A DNA stretch of 64,000 nt from an uncultured Chryseobacterium sp. (GCA_913775525.1 CAJYLH010000040.1:1-64000); one strand, 5' to 3'; shown: positions 40,281-49,596, counted from the stretch's first letter. The notes: generated by a model not told the origin, from the sequence alone. A program made the numbers and translations.

Positions 40281-42767
40281 TTAATGCATCGTATCCCATA
40301 AAGTCATCACTTGTATTTGCTCCAAAGGTTTTGACAGCATGATTTTTTTTGAAGTATGAGGAAGCAGATCAAAAAAATTATCGCTGAAATGGGTATCTCC
40401 CATAAGGTAAACATCTTTAGCCAGAACATCAGTGGAAACCTCTATTTCCGTCGGGGATATGTTCTTTATGCGGACGTTGGGTTTAACAAGCTTTAGATCT
40501 TTTGGCTTAGAGAAGAAATAATTGCGTTCCGTAATTACATGATTTTTTGCATCTTTCAGCATTACATGCAAAAAAATTTCATTTCTGTCTGCATCTCCAA
40601 TGATTTCTTCCAGGGAAAAGGGATCCAGTTTCAATACTCCGTTAGGTCCCAAATTTTTAGTATCAGCGGTTCCCGCCGACCCTTTTTTCTCCCCGTTCAA
40701 GGTTAGGATATCAAAATCCATCGATACATTCTCAAACGTTTTCAATTCATCATTGATCACATAAAAGTTTAAGACATCATCTTTCTCCTCCGGTAATATC
40801 ACCTGGTTTTCAAAGCTCCTTTTCGCCTGGTAATGCAATGCTTTCCAGTTGCCCAGATAATCGACGGATGACCAGGAAACTACCGGCCAGCAGTCATTCA
40901 ACTGCCAGTATAAAGTCCCCATATTGTGTGGCCGTGCCCGGCGGTGGGCTTCGATGGCGACCTGCATTCCGCGGGCTTGCAAAAGCTGGGAAACATAATT
41001 GTACTGAATAAAATCTGCCGGGATTTTGTAATCGCGTGCCATATAGGTATTGATGATCTCCCAGCCCCGCGCATGTTTCTCATGAGCATTGATCACGGCG
41101 TTATCCAGACTTAGATCCGGTTTCACCGAGAACATGGATCTTGTGGTTTCAATCGTTGGCATTCCCTGGAAACCATATTCCGACATGAAACGCCCCACTT
41201 TTTCATTGTATACCTCAAACGGTTGCTCGCCCCACCAAACGCCCCAATAATGGGAATCGCCTTCGGTAAGGCTTTCTTTATGGCCCCAGCCGATCGAAGG
41301 TGAGCTTGGCCAATAGATGGTTTTATCGGAGGCCGCATATTTCTTTATGGCATTGGGAATCACTTCATGGAATATTTTCCTGTAGTCTTTCCATACCTGC
41401 ACCGAATCTTCCCTGGAATATTTGAACTGCTTCTGATAGCCCCAGTTGACAATGGCTTCATCCACTTCATTGTTTCCGCACCACAGAGCCAGCGAAGGAT
41501 GATTCTGAAGCCTTTCCACCTGGTCTTTTACTTCGGCTTCCACATTCTTCTGAAAAAGTTCGTCTGCCGGATAAAAGCTTCCTGCAAACATAAAGTCCTG
41601 CCACACCAGGATTCCGTTTTCATCACAGGCTTTATAAAATTCATCATCCTCATAAATGCCGCCGCCCCAGACCCTGACCATATTCATATGGGCTTCTTTA
41701 CAGTCACGGATGAGTTTCTGGTATTTTTCTTTCGTTATTCTCGGTGAAAAGCTGTCCGCAGGAATCCAGTTGGTTCCTTTGATATAAACCGGATTTCCAT
41801 TCACTTTGAAATAAAATGATATTCCCTGTTCATCTTTTTCCTGTACAAGTTCCACCGTTCTCAAACCGACTTTCTGGAAATGCTCATCTACAGTTGCAGA
41901 GCCCTGCTTGAGGATCACCGATAGTTCATACATGTCCGGCTTTCCCCATCCGTTCGGTTGCCATAGTTTGGGATGATTGATCCTGTATGGCAATACAACA
42001 ACATTCAGTCCCTGTTTTAAAGCCGCTTTTTGGGATCTATGGTTAACATTCAGGATGTAATCTCCTGGCTTTTCTGCGATGATTTCTGCCCGGATGTTCA
42101 GTTCTGCTTTTTGTTTTGTCAATGACTTTTGCTCAATTCTGACCTGCTTAAGCCTGGCCTGGTTCCAGAAATTCAGGTGTACGTCTTTCCAGATTCCTGC
42201 CGTTACCAGCCTCGGTCCCCAGTCCCATCCGAACTGGTATTGTGCCTTTCTCACAAAACTCCTCGGCGATTCCGGCATCGTGAAAGGAACTTTTTTGGCC
42301 CGTTCTTTCCCCGCCTGTACCGCAGACGTGAATTTTACCTGCATTATATTATCGCCTGCTTTGAGGTATGTTTTAACAGGAATTTCCCACGTCCTGAACA
42401 TATTGTCTGTGGTTGCCACCTTTTTTCCGTTAATATAAATTTCCGAGAATGTATCCAGCCCATGGAACACCAGGTCGATGTTCCGGTTTTCCAGCTCCTG
42501 TGAACTGACCTTAAAAACAGTCCGGTACTCCCAGTCTTCATTTTCGATCCACTGGACTTTCTTTTCATTCTCATCTTTAAAAGGATCGGGAATGATGCGG
42601 TTTTGCATCAGGTCAAGATGAACCGTTCCTGGAACCTTTGCCGGAAGCCAGGTATGGTCTTTGGTATTTTTAAACTGCCACTGTTCTGAAGACAGGCTCC
42701 GCTCGGAAAACTGAGCATCAATAAAAGACTGAATGAAAATAAAGGCAAAAAGTAATGTTTTGTTCAT
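40281..42767 (-). CDS. GH2 beta-mannosidase, exported
   Basis: 828 residues with a signal peptide (MNKTLLFAFIFIQSFIDAQ). Order of domains: N-terminal jelly-roll (about 20-200), immunoglobulin-like (about 200-310), TIM barrel (about 320-640) with acid/base Glu in LWCGNNEVDEA and nucleophile Glu in GRFMSEYGFQGMP, then C-terminal beta domains. This is the eukaryote-like GH2 beta-mannosidase layout that removes beta-linked mannose from mannans or from the N-glycan core. Its ATG overlaps the stop of the GxxExxY gene by four bases, so they are translationally coupled. Confidence 0.9.
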   Translation of the reverse strand: MNKTLLFAFIFIQSFIDAQFSERSLSSEQWQFKNTKDHTWLPAKVPGTVHLDLMQNRIIPDPFKDENEKKVQWIENEDWEYRTVFKVSSQELENRNIDLVFHGLDTFSEIYINGKKVATTDNMFRTWEIPVKTYLKAGDNIMQVKFTSAVQAGKERAKKVPFTMPESPRSFVRKAQYQFGWDWGPRLVTAGIWKDVHLNFWNQARLKQVRIEQKSLTKQKAELNIRAEIIAEKPGDYILNVNHRSQKAALKQGLNVVVLPYRINHPKLWQPNGWGKPDMYELSVILKQGSATVDEHFQKVGLRTVELVQEKDEQGISFYFKVNGNPVYIKGTNWIPADSFSPRITKEKYQKLIRDCKEAHMNMVRVWGGGIYEDDEFYKACDENGILVWQDFMFAGSFYPADELFQKNVEAEVKDQVERLQNHPSLALWCGNNEVDEAIVNWGYQKQFKYSREDSVQVWKDYRKIFHEVIPNAIKKYAASDKTIYWPSSPSIGWGHKESLTEGDSHYWGVWWGEQPFEVYNEKVGRFMSEYGFQGMPTIETTRSMFSVKPDLSLDNAVINAHEKHARGWEIINTYMARDYKIPADFIQYNYVSQLLQARGMQVAIEAHRRARPHNMGTLYWQLNDCWPVVSWSSVDYLGNWKALHYQAKRSFENQVILPEEKDDVLNFYVINDELKTFENVSMDFDILTLNGEKKGSAGTADTKNLGPNGVLKLDPFSLEEIIGDADRNEIFLHVMLKDAKNHVITERNYFFSKPKDLKLVKPNVRIKNISPTEIEVSTDVLAKDVYLMGDTHFSDNFFDLLPHTSKKIMLSKPLEQIQVMTLWDTMH

Positions 42768-43144
42768 GGTAATTGATTTACTACTCGATGAATTCCGTTT
42801 TTTATAAGAGGTGTATTGAAATTAATCAGTAAACCAAGCTTCAAATTGGTAAGTTTCAGATAAGTCAGCAACTGTGCCTGAAATATAGGATTTATTTCTA
42901 AAACGGATTTTACTTCAATAATTACTTTATTTTCTACCAAAAGATCAATTTTGTAGGCATTATAAATAATTTCTTCTTTATACTTGAGGGGTAATGACAT
43001 TTGTTGTTGAATATTAAACCCTAAGTATTTTAATTCAAAAGCCAATGCAGTTTCATAAGTGCTTTCTAATAAGCCAACACCTAAGTTTTTTCGTACTTCT
43101 AATGCAGCCCCTATAATTTTATAGGATAATTCATTTTCCGTCAT
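42764..43144 (-). CDS. GxxExxY protein, PD-(D/E)XK nuclease-like
   Basis: 126 residues. The name-giving motif is GVGLLESTYE (about 22-31). The PD-(D/E)XK-type core is KIDLLVENKVIIEVKSV (about 65-81), with D, E and K in the expected spacing. The family (PDDEXK_3) is widespread in Bacteroidota, and its job is unknown. The gene lies immediately beside four tandem copies of a palindromic repeat and is coupled to the beta-mannosidase by a four-base overlap. Unusually for a metabolic operon it is the leading gene. A nuclease acting on the repeat is a hypothesis only. Confidence 0.88.
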   Translation of the reverse strand: MTENELSYKIIGAALEVRKNLGVGLLESTYETALAFELKYLGFNIQQQMSLPLKYKEEIIYNAYKIDLLVENKVIIEVKSVLEINPIFQAQLLTYLKLTNLKLGLLINFNTPLIKNGIHRVVNQLP

Positions 43145-43189
43145 TGATGTTTTATTTATTTACTACAAATATGATTGCTTTTTATTTGT

Positions 43190-43392
43190 GACGCAAAGAT
43201 TTATTTAAAATTCTTTTATTGAGATAGCAAAGAGTGAATCAACTTGGTTGATTTGATGAAGCGTACATATCCATACGCTCTATCAGTGGCGTAGCCACAA
43301 TACTTTGCTACCTAAAAATCTGCATACTGAAGATGAATCTTTGCGTTTAATTGAGTGACAGAATCTTGTTAAACAGCTCATTTTATATTTTT
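43190..43392. repeat. Nested-palindrome tandem repeat, copy 1
   Basis: First of four tandem units of about 203 bp. Outer inverted ends are ACGCAAAGATT and AATCTTTGCGT, the second stem is TAGCAAAG/CTTTGCTA, and inside are three hairpins: AATCAAC-TTG-GTTGATT, AGCGTA/TACGCT and GTGGC-GTA-GCCAC. The first loop is TTG where other copies have CAA. No coding frame. Confidence 0.85.
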
Positions 43393-43594
43393 GACGCAAA
43401 GATTTATTTAAAATTTTTTTATTGAGATAGCAAAGAATGAATCAACCAAGTTGATTTGATGAAGCGTACATGTCCATACGCTCTATCAGTGGCGTAGCCA
43501 CAATACTTTGCTACCTAAAATCTACATACTGAAGATGAATCTTTGCGTTTAATTGAGTGACAGAATCTTATTAAATAGCTCATTTTATATTTTT
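43393..43594. repeat. Nested-palindrome tandem repeat, copy 2
   Basis: Best-formed unit. Outer stem 43394-43404 with 43538-43548 (11 bp); second stem 43428-43435 with 43506-43513 (8 bp); hairpins at 43440-43456 (7-bp stem), 43463-43482 (6-bp stem) and 43489-43501 (5-bp stem). The drawing is a three-armed cloverleaf on a two-part stem. Confidence 0.88.
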
Positions 43595-43798
43595 GACGCA
43601 AAGATTTATTTAATTTTTTTACATTGAGATAGCAAAGAATGAATCAACCAAGTTGATTTGATGAAGCGTACATATCCATACGCTCTATCAATGGCGTAGC
43701 CACAATACTTTGCTACCTAAAAAATCTACATACTGAAGATGAATCTTTGCGTTTAATTGAGTGACAGAATCTTATTAAATAGCTCATTTTATATTTTT
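43595..43798. repeat. Nested-palindrome tandem repeat, copy 3
   Basis: Same layout. The third hairpin is ATGGC-GTA-GCCAC, with a closing A-C mismatch, intermediate between copies 1-2 (G-C) and copy 4 (A-T). Confidence 0.85.
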
Positions 43799-43975
43799 GA
43801 CGCAAAGATTTATTTAAAATTCTTTTATATTGAGATAACAAAGAATGAATCAACCAAGTTGATTTGATGAAGCGTACATATTCATAAGCTCTATCAATGG
43901 CGTAGCCATAATACTTTGCTACCTAAAAAATTTACGTACTATAAATCTTTGCGCTTAAATTAAGTGCATTCAATT
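43799..43975. repeat. Nested-palindrome tandem repeat, copy 4
   Basis: The last unit is somewhat degenerate: TAACAAAG in the second stem, AGCGTA/TAAGCT in the second hairpin, and ATGGC-GTA-GCCAT in the third. It ends a few bases before the cutC stop. Confidence 0.82.
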
Positions 43976-43982
43976 TTTGATA

Positions 43983-44648
43983 TTAAGCATTCTTTAACGC
44001 GACTACCTCATCAGCATCCGCGAAAGCTCCGCCGTCTGTAATAGCAGAAGAATGAAAGTATGCTGCCTTGGTATACTCCCGGATGCCGGAAATATTGCCA
44101 GACCGCAGCCCGCCGCCGACCAGGATTTCAATTCTTCCATCGGATAATTCCACCAGTTTTTTTAAGTTTTCTGTGCCTTCTGACACATTGGGTTTCTGGC
44201 CTGAGGTAAGGATGGTTGTAAAACCGCACTCGATCACCTGCTCCAGGGAAGTTTCCAGATCTCCGGCACGGTCAAAGGCACGGTGAAAAGTACAGGGATA
44301 AGGTTGTGCCAATGTAACGAGTTCTTTATTCTGAACAATATTAACCTGATCATTCTCATCCAGGATTCCGAATACAAAACCATCGACTTTCAAGGTCTTC
44401 AGCCGGACCAGATCCGATTTCATCTGTTCGAACTCCTCCTCTGAGTAGGTAAAATCTCCGCCGCGGGGACGGATCATCACAAAGATGGGGATGTTTATTT
44501 TTTCCCTGAGCTGCTTTACGGTTTCAAAATCCGGCGTGGTACCGCCTTCGCTCAGCCCGTCACACAGTTCGATCCGGTCGGCTTCGTTCTTAAAGGCAAT
44601 CATTGCCGATTCCGGATTAAAGCAGGCTATTTCTATTTTTGACATCAA
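43983..44648 (-). CDS. cutC: CutC-family protein
   Basis: 221 residues with the CutC TIM-barrel pattern: EIACFNPESAMIAFKNEADRIELCDGLSEGGTTPDFETV at the N-terminus, FVMIRPRGGDFTYSEEE, TFHRAFDRAGD and ILTSGQ. Linked by old genetics to copper homeostasis in E. coli, but its biochemical role is unsettled. It follows the glycosylasparaginase by 49 bases on the same strand and so is probably in the same operon. Its 3' end abuts the tandem palindromic repeats. Confidence 0.9.
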   Translation of the reverse strand: MMSKIEIACFNPESAMIAFKNEADRIELCDGLSEGGTTPDFETVKQLREKINIPIFVMIRPRGGDFTYSEEEFEQMKSDLVRLKTLKVDGFVFGILDENDQVNIVQNKELVTLAQPYPCTFHRAFDRAGDLETSLEQVIECGFTTILTSGQKPNVSEGTENLKKLVELSDGRIEILVGGGLRSGNISGIREYTKAAYFHSSAITDGGAFADADEVVALKNA

Positions 44649-44697
44649 TATTCAATTTTTACTTGAATTAATCTTAACTTTTCAACTAAATTCAACT

Positions 44698-45705
44698 TTA
44701 CTTCAGGGCAAAGTCAGGTTTTTCAAGGCGGTTGCCTTTCTGATCATAGACTGCAAAGTTGAATCCGTCCTGGATACAGTAGGAGCCATATTCCCCTTTT
44801 TTATTCAGGGCAATAAAGCCGACCTGGATATCTTTCAGGTTTTTGTTCCTTCTTTTGGTAATCGCTACAATTCTTTCTACCGCCTCTTTACAGGCCTGCT
44901 GGGGATTCCTGCCCTGCCGCATCAGTTCGACAACCAGGTGGGTTCCTACGGTACGAATTACTTCTTCGCCATGACCCGTTGCCGTAGCCGCTCCCACTTC
45001 ATTATCCACAAACAGCCCTGCCCCGATAATGGGAGAATCCCCCACTCTTCCATGCATCTTAAAAGCCATTCCGCTGGTGGTGCACGCTCCGGAAAGATTT
45101 CCCTGGGCATCGAGGGCAATCATACCGATCGTATCGTGATTTTCGATGTTGACAATCGGTTTGTACTGGCTGGTTTTCAGCCATTCTTTCCATTCTTTTT
45201 CCGATTCCGGCGTCAGAAGGTTTTCTTTTTTAAATCTTTGCGAAAGGGCAAACTGCAAGGCACCGTCTCCTACGAGCATAACATGCGGGGTCTTTTCCAT
45301 CACTGCCCTGGCTACGGAAATAGGGTTTTTGATATGCTCCAGGCAGGCCACTGAGCCTATATTATAGTTCTCATCCATTATGCATGCATCAAGCGTCACC
45401 CTTCCGTCTCTGTCTGGACGTCCGCCATATCCTACGCTTCGCTCATTAGGATCGAGCTCCACAAGACGCACCCCTTTTTCTACCGCGTCAAGAGCCCGTC
45501 CGCCTTTTCCTAAAACAGTCCAGGCTTCGGCGTTTGCCTGCAAGCCGAAATTCCAGGTTGACAGGACAATGGGTTTATTAACTGTAGTCAGCTTTTCCTG
45601 CACAGGTTCATTGGCTATCAGGTCCAATGGGTTCAGTGCCAGCACCAATGATGCTACTGCTGATCTTTTTATAAATTTCCGTCTTGAATTCATTGATGGG
45701 TTCAT
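44698..45705 (-). CDS. Glycosylasparaginase (N4-(beta-N-acetylglucosaminyl)-L-asparaginase), Tat-exported
   Basis: About 335 residues from MNPSMNSRRKFIKRS. The twin-arginine motif SRRKFIKR precedes a hydrophobic stretch, so folded export by Tat is expected. The autoproteolytic site is HDTIGMIALD, where the Thr becomes the nucleophile after cleavage at Asp-Thr. Conserved GRVGDSPIIGAGLFVDNEVGAATATGHGE carries substrate-binding residues. Overall it closely matches the known Elizabethkingia meningosepticum enzyme, which cleaves the GlcNAc-Asn bond of glycoasparagines. It sits 15 bases after the GH20 hexosaminidase. Confidence 0.93.
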   Translation of the reverse strand: MNPSMNSRRKFIKRSAVASLVLALNPLDLIANEPVQEKLTTVNKPIVLSTWNFGLQANAEAWTVLGKGGRALDAVEKGVRLVELDPNERSVGYGGRPDRDGRVTLDACIMDENYNIGSVACLEHIKNPISVARAVMEKTPHVMLVGDGALQFALSQRFKKENLLTPESEKEWKEWLKTSQYKPIVNIENHDTIGMIALDAQGNLSGACTTSGMAFKMHGRVGDSPIIGAGLFVDNEVGAATATGHGEEVIRTVGTHLVVELMRQGRNPQQACKEAVERIVAITKRRNKNLKDIQVGFIALNKKGEYGSYCIQDGFNFAVYDQKGNRLEKPDFALK

Positions 45706-45719
45706 TTTTAAATCTAAGT

Positions 45720-47966
45720 TTACAACGCGCCTATTTCGTCCACAAAAAGCCATGCTTTGGAATCGGCACCAGGATTACCTGCCGGAATGATGCCTGCATT
45801 TTCTATCCTGATTTTAAGGTACCTTCCTTTTTGCTGACCGACTTTGAGCTTCATTTTTCCTCCTGCCTTCACGATATCATCTTTGCCCGCTTCACCAATG
45901 AGCGTGAAACGGCTGTTGTCATCAGAGACATAAACCTGAGCAGACTTGGCCAGATGAATCCAGCTGCCTTTATTGTCCAGGGTATTGAAATAGACTTCCG
46001 TGAAATCTGTATTTTTTCCAAGATCAATTGTGGCTACAACATCTTTTCCCTGAAAACCAAGCCAGGTTTTTCCTAGTTGCCTTGTATTTCCGATGATGCC
46101 ATCAACGAGAGTAAATGCTCCCCCGAAAGCGTAATTCTCACTCGGCTGCTGTTCCAGCGTAATGTTTTTACCGGTTGTCTTGGATACGGTAAACTGCTGG
46201 GAGGAAACAGCGCTTTTCAGCTGTCCGTTTTCAAAATAGGCTGATTGTATGGTGGATGATGTTGGAACAGGAATGGCCTTCTCATAAGGTGTTGACTGTA
46301 TCGTAGGGTTTGTTCCGTCCAGAGTATAGCGGATGCCGGATGGATTTTGTGAAGTGGAAAGCTCATAGGCTACACCACCGGCCGCCGGAATGACTTTCCC
46401 TGAAATATTATAAATGCTTTTTGCATAATTGACATGCATCCTGTCCAGCTTTTCAAACTGATGGATGACCCTGCCTTCAAATTCTTTGTACTTTTCGGGC
46501 TGCGAGGTTCCCCAGGCAACTTCGGAAAGAGCCATGATTCTTGGGAAGATCATGTATTGTACCTGTTTGAAATCGGTGATGTATTCTGTCCAGAGGTTCG
46601 CCTGGACTCCCATAATGTATCTGGCCTGCTCAGCATTCAGTTCTTCAGGGATGGGATGGTAAGAATAGACTTTATCCAGAGGCGTATATCCTCCGAATGC
46701 ATTGGGTTCGGTCTGCGGATCTCCCTGATAATGGTCGAAATAGCAGTAAGCTCCGGGGGTCATAACGGCAAAGTGCTTGGTTTTGGCAGCTTCTATTCCG
46801 CCATTTACGCCGGTCCAGCTCATCACGGCAGCATTGGGAGCAAGGCCGCCTTCCAGGATCTCGTCCCAGCCGATGATTTTCCTGCCTTTGCTGTTGACGT
46901 ATTTTTCAATTCTCCGGATGAAATAGCTTTGGAGGCCGTGCTCATCCTTAAGGTTATATTTTTTTATGAGTTCCTGGCAGTGCGCACATTCTTTCCACCG
47001 GGTTTTCGGGCATTCATCGCCTCCGATGTGGATGTAGGCAGAAGGAAATAGTTTGATGACCTCATCCAGAACATTTTCCAGGAAGGTGAAAGTCTCTTCT
47101 TTCGGGCAGAACACGTCATCGAAGACTCCCCATTTTGTGGCCGGTTCAAAAGGGCCTTTGGTGCACGCGAGTTCCGGATAGGCCGACAACGCTGCCAAAG
47201 CATGCCCGGGCATTTCTATTTCGGGAACCACAGTAATATGGCGGTCGGTGGCATATTGTACCACCTCCCTGATCTGTTCCTGGGTGTAGAAATAAGGTCC
47301 ATACGGTTTCCCGTCAAAGGTATTGTCTACATACGCACCGATCATGGATTCTTTTCTTTTGGATCCGATCTGCGTGAGCTTGGGGTATTTTTTAATTTCA
47401 ATCCTCCATCCCTGGTCATCAGTAAGATGCCAGTGGAAAGTATTGAGTTTGTACATCGCGAGATAGTCGATGTACTGTTTTACTTCATCAACCGTGAAAA
47501 AGTGGCGGCAGACATCCAGGTGCATCCCTCTCCAGGCGAGTTCCGGCTGGTCCTGAATTTTCATGGCAGGAATGGTTTTATCGGCTTTATGTTCTTCCAA
47601 CAGCTGGATCAGGGTCTGCAATGCCCAAAAATAGCCCTGATCGGTAAAGGAAAGGATATGAATACGGTCAGGGGTTATTTCCAGGGTATAGGATTCATTA
47701 AGAGCTTCAGCACCTGCAGGCTGTTTCAGCTTAGTATAGGTCAGCTGTGCCTCTGCCTTTCCGGATTTCCCGAAATCAAGACCTGATTTCTGCTTAAAAT
47801 ACGCTGTTTCTTTTACGGGAAGTCCGGGAGCCAGGTTAAGTTTTCCAGGGATTTTAAATGTACCTCCGGTGACCTGTATGGAAACCGGTTTGGGAATCAG
47901 CTGGTCTTGGGCAGAGGCATTCAGGCTTAAAAAAGCCAGCGCCATCATAAAAAAGATTTTTTTCAT
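45720..47966 (-). CDS. GH20 beta-N-acetylhexosaminidase
   Basis: 748 residues with a signal peptide ending ASAQ. Layout: GH20b N-terminal domain (about 20-150), catalytic TIM barrel (about 150-500) with the Asp-Glu pair in HIGGDECPKTRW, a short CHB_HEX_C-like segment (GIRYTLDGTNPTIQSTPYEKAI), and a C-terminal discoidin-like (CBM32-type) beta domain (about 610-748). It removes terminal GlcNAc or GalNAc from glycans in the periplasm or at the surface. It leads an operon with the glycosylasparaginase and cutC. Confidence 0.92.
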   Translation of the reverse strand: MKKIFFMMALAFLSLNASAQDQLIPKPVSIQVTGGTFKIPGKLNLAPGLPVKETAYFKQKSGLDFGKSGKAEAQLTYTKLKQPAGAEALNESYTLEITPDRIHILSFTDQGYFWALQTLIQLLEEHKADKTIPAMKIQDQPELAWRGMHLDVCRHFFTVDEVKQYIDYLAMYKLNTFHWHLTDDQGWRIEIKKYPKLTQIGSKRKESMIGAYVDNTFDGKPYGPYFYTQEQIREVVQYATDRHITVVPEIEMPGHALAALSAYPELACTKGPFEPATKWGVFDDVFCPKEETFTFLENVLDEVIKLFPSAYIHIGGDECPKTRWKECAHCQELIKKYNLKDEHGLQSYFIRRIEKYVNSKGRKIIGWDEILEGGLAPNAAVMSWTGVNGGIEAAKTKHFAVMTPGAYCYFDHYQGDPQTEPNAFGGYTPLDKVYSYHPIPEELNAEQARYIMGVQANLWTEYITDFKQVQYMIFPRIMALSEVAWGTSQPEKYKEFEGRVIHQFEKLDRMHVNYAKSIYNISGKVIPAAGGVAYELSTSQNPSGIRYTLDGTNPTIQSTPYEKAIPVPTSSTIQSAYFENGQLKSAVSSQQFTVSKTTGKNITLEQQPSENYAFGGAFTLVDGIIGNTRQLGKTWLGFQGKDVVATIDLGKNTDFTEVYFNTLDNKGSWIHLAKSAQVYVSDDNSRFTLIGEAGKDDIVKAGGKMKLKVGQQKGRYLKIRIENAGIIPAGNPGADSKAWLFVDEIGAL

Positions 47967-48001
47967 TCAGGATGTAAGGGAATCAGTTTAACTAAAGAAA
48001 A

Positions 48002-48026
48002 CCGAAACAGCACTGGACTGTTCCGG
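48002..48026 (-). terminator. Terminator after scoB
   Basis: Stem CCGAAACAG/CTGTTCCGG (one G-U) with a seven-base loop, followed on the minus strand by TTTTCTTT. Confidence 0.7.
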
Positions 48027-48036
48027 CTGTATGAGA

Positions 48037-48690
48037 TTAAATGGCCATTTCAGGAATGTCTCCTTCAATAATCAGATCGGCTTCCGTTGCTTTGATGATA
48101 TCTTCCACAGAAATGCCGGGAGCTCTTTCCACAAGCTTAAAGCCTGCCGGAGTGATATCCAGTACCGCTAATTCCGTTACCACTCTTTTGACGCAGCTGA
48201 CCCCGGTTAACGGAAGGGTGCATTTTTTAAGGATCTTGCTTTCGCCGGCTTTATTCACGTGCATCATAGCGACAATAATATTTTCGGCAGACGCTACAAG
48301 GTCCATGGCTCCGCCCATCCCTTTCACCATTTTTCCCGGGATCTTCCAGTTGGCAATGTCTCCGTTTTCAGAAACTTCCATGGCACCCAAAATGGTCAGG
48401 TCTACTTTCTGGCCGCGGATCATCCCGAAACTGAATGCAGAATCAAAGAACGAACCGCCGGGCAGGATGGTGATGGTCTGTTTTCCTGCGTTAATGATGT
48501 CGGCGTCCTCTTCTCCTTCGTACGGAAAGGGGCCCATCCCGAGAACCCCGTTTTCACTCTGGAATTCCACGGAAATATTATCAGGAACGTAATTCGCCAC
48601 CAAAGTAGGAATCCCGATTCCCAGGTTCACGTAATAGCCGTCCTTTACTTCTCTGGCAATGCGCTTTGCTATATCTTCTTTACTTAACAT
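48037..48690 (-). CDS. scoB: 3-oxoacid CoA-transferase subunit B
   Basis: 217 residues, standard for the beta subunit of succinyl-CoA:3-ketoacid CoA-transferase. The N-terminal GYYVNLGIGIPTLVANYVP and the active-site glutamate region FQSENGVLGMGPFP (about 43-56) are conserved. It activates acetoacetate or similar acids with succinyl-CoA. Separated from scoA by about 100 bases on the same strand. Confidence 0.93.
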   Translation of the reverse strand: MLSKEDIAKRIAREVKDGYYVNLGIGIPTLVANYVPDNISVEFQSENGVLGMGPFPYEGEEDADIINAGKQTITILPGGSFFDSAFSFGMIRGQKVDLTILGAMEVSENGDIANWKIPGKMVKGMGGAMDLVASAENIIVAMMHVNKAGESKILKKCTLPLTGVSCVKRVVTELAVLDITPAGFKLVERAPGISVEDIIKATEADLIIEGDIPEMAI

Positions 48691-48791
48691 AGTAATAATT
48701 TGAAATTTTTTAATGGGTCAATTTGGAAATTGACGCTTAGTGTTGATTTGTTGTGAGCGTCCCATTTAGGATACAGTAAAAACAGGGGAAA

Positions 48792-49490
48792 TTACCTTTT
48801 TCTTACTGTTCTCTGCTCAATTCTTTTCTCAAACTTTTCTCCCTGGAATATCCTTTGTACCATTATACCCGGAATATGGATCTCATTCGGGTCAAGCATT
48901 CCTGGTTCCACCAATTCTTCCACTTCGGCAACCGTTATTTTTCCGGCTCCTGCCATTGGGTGGTTAAAGTTCCTTGCCGACCCTTTGAAAACAAGGTTTC
49001 CGGCGTGGTCGCCTTTCCAGGCTTTTACAATGGAGTAATCTGCTTTAAATGCATGTTCCAGGATATGGGGCTTACCATCGAAATCTTTCACTTCCTTATC
49101 TTCGGCTACTTCTGTTCCGTACCCCGCCGGTGTGTAGAAAGCAGGAATTCCCGCCTGTGCCGCGCGGCATTTTTCTGCAAGGGTTCCCTGGGGAGTCAGT
49201 TCCACTTCAAGCTCTCCGGAAAGCATCTGCCTTTCGAATTCTGCATTTTCCCCAACATAGGATGAAATCATTTTTTTGATCTGTCTTTTATGAAGCAGAA
49301 GGCCCAACCCGAAATCATCTACTCCGGCGTTATTGGAAATGCAGGTAAGGTCTTTTACATTGCTTTCTACCAGGGCATTGATGGAGTTTTCAGGGATACC
49401 GCAAAGCCCGAAGCCTCCGAGCATCAGCGTCATGCCGTCTTCAATGCCTTCAATGGCTTCCTGTGCATTTTTTACTCTTTTATCTATCAT
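48792..49490 (-). CDS. scoA: 3-oxoacid CoA-transferase subunit A
   Basis: 232 residues. The glycine-rich oxyanion-hole segment [18 protein letters not shown] (about 22-39) and [29 protein letters not shown] (about 107-135) identify the alpha subunit. It pairs with ScoB. The order A then B and tight orientation support a two-gene unit. Confidence 0.93.
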   Translation of the reverse strand: MIDKRVKNAQEAIEGIEDGMTLMLGGFGLCGIPENSINALVESNVKDLTCISNNAGVDDFGLGLLLHKRQIKKMISSYVGENAEFERQMLSGELEVELTPQGTLAEKCRAAQAGIPAFYTPAGYGTEVAEDKEVKDFDGKPHILEHAFKADYSIVKAWKGDHAGNLVFKGSARNFNHPMAGAGKITVAEVEELVEPGMLDPNEIHIPGIMVQRIFQGEKFEKRIEQRTVRKR

Positions 49491-49596
49491 GAATATCAGA
49501 TTTTCTGTTGGCTAAATTTAATGATTTTTCTTATAACTGCACTATCGTGTATTGCCCTGAATCTCATAGCTTTTGATCAACTACTCTAAAAAAAGA

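Noticed and set aside
43190-43975. CRISPR-like array
   Set aside because: The repeats are ~203 bp with no unique spacers, and no cas gene is near. The units are near-identical tandem elements.
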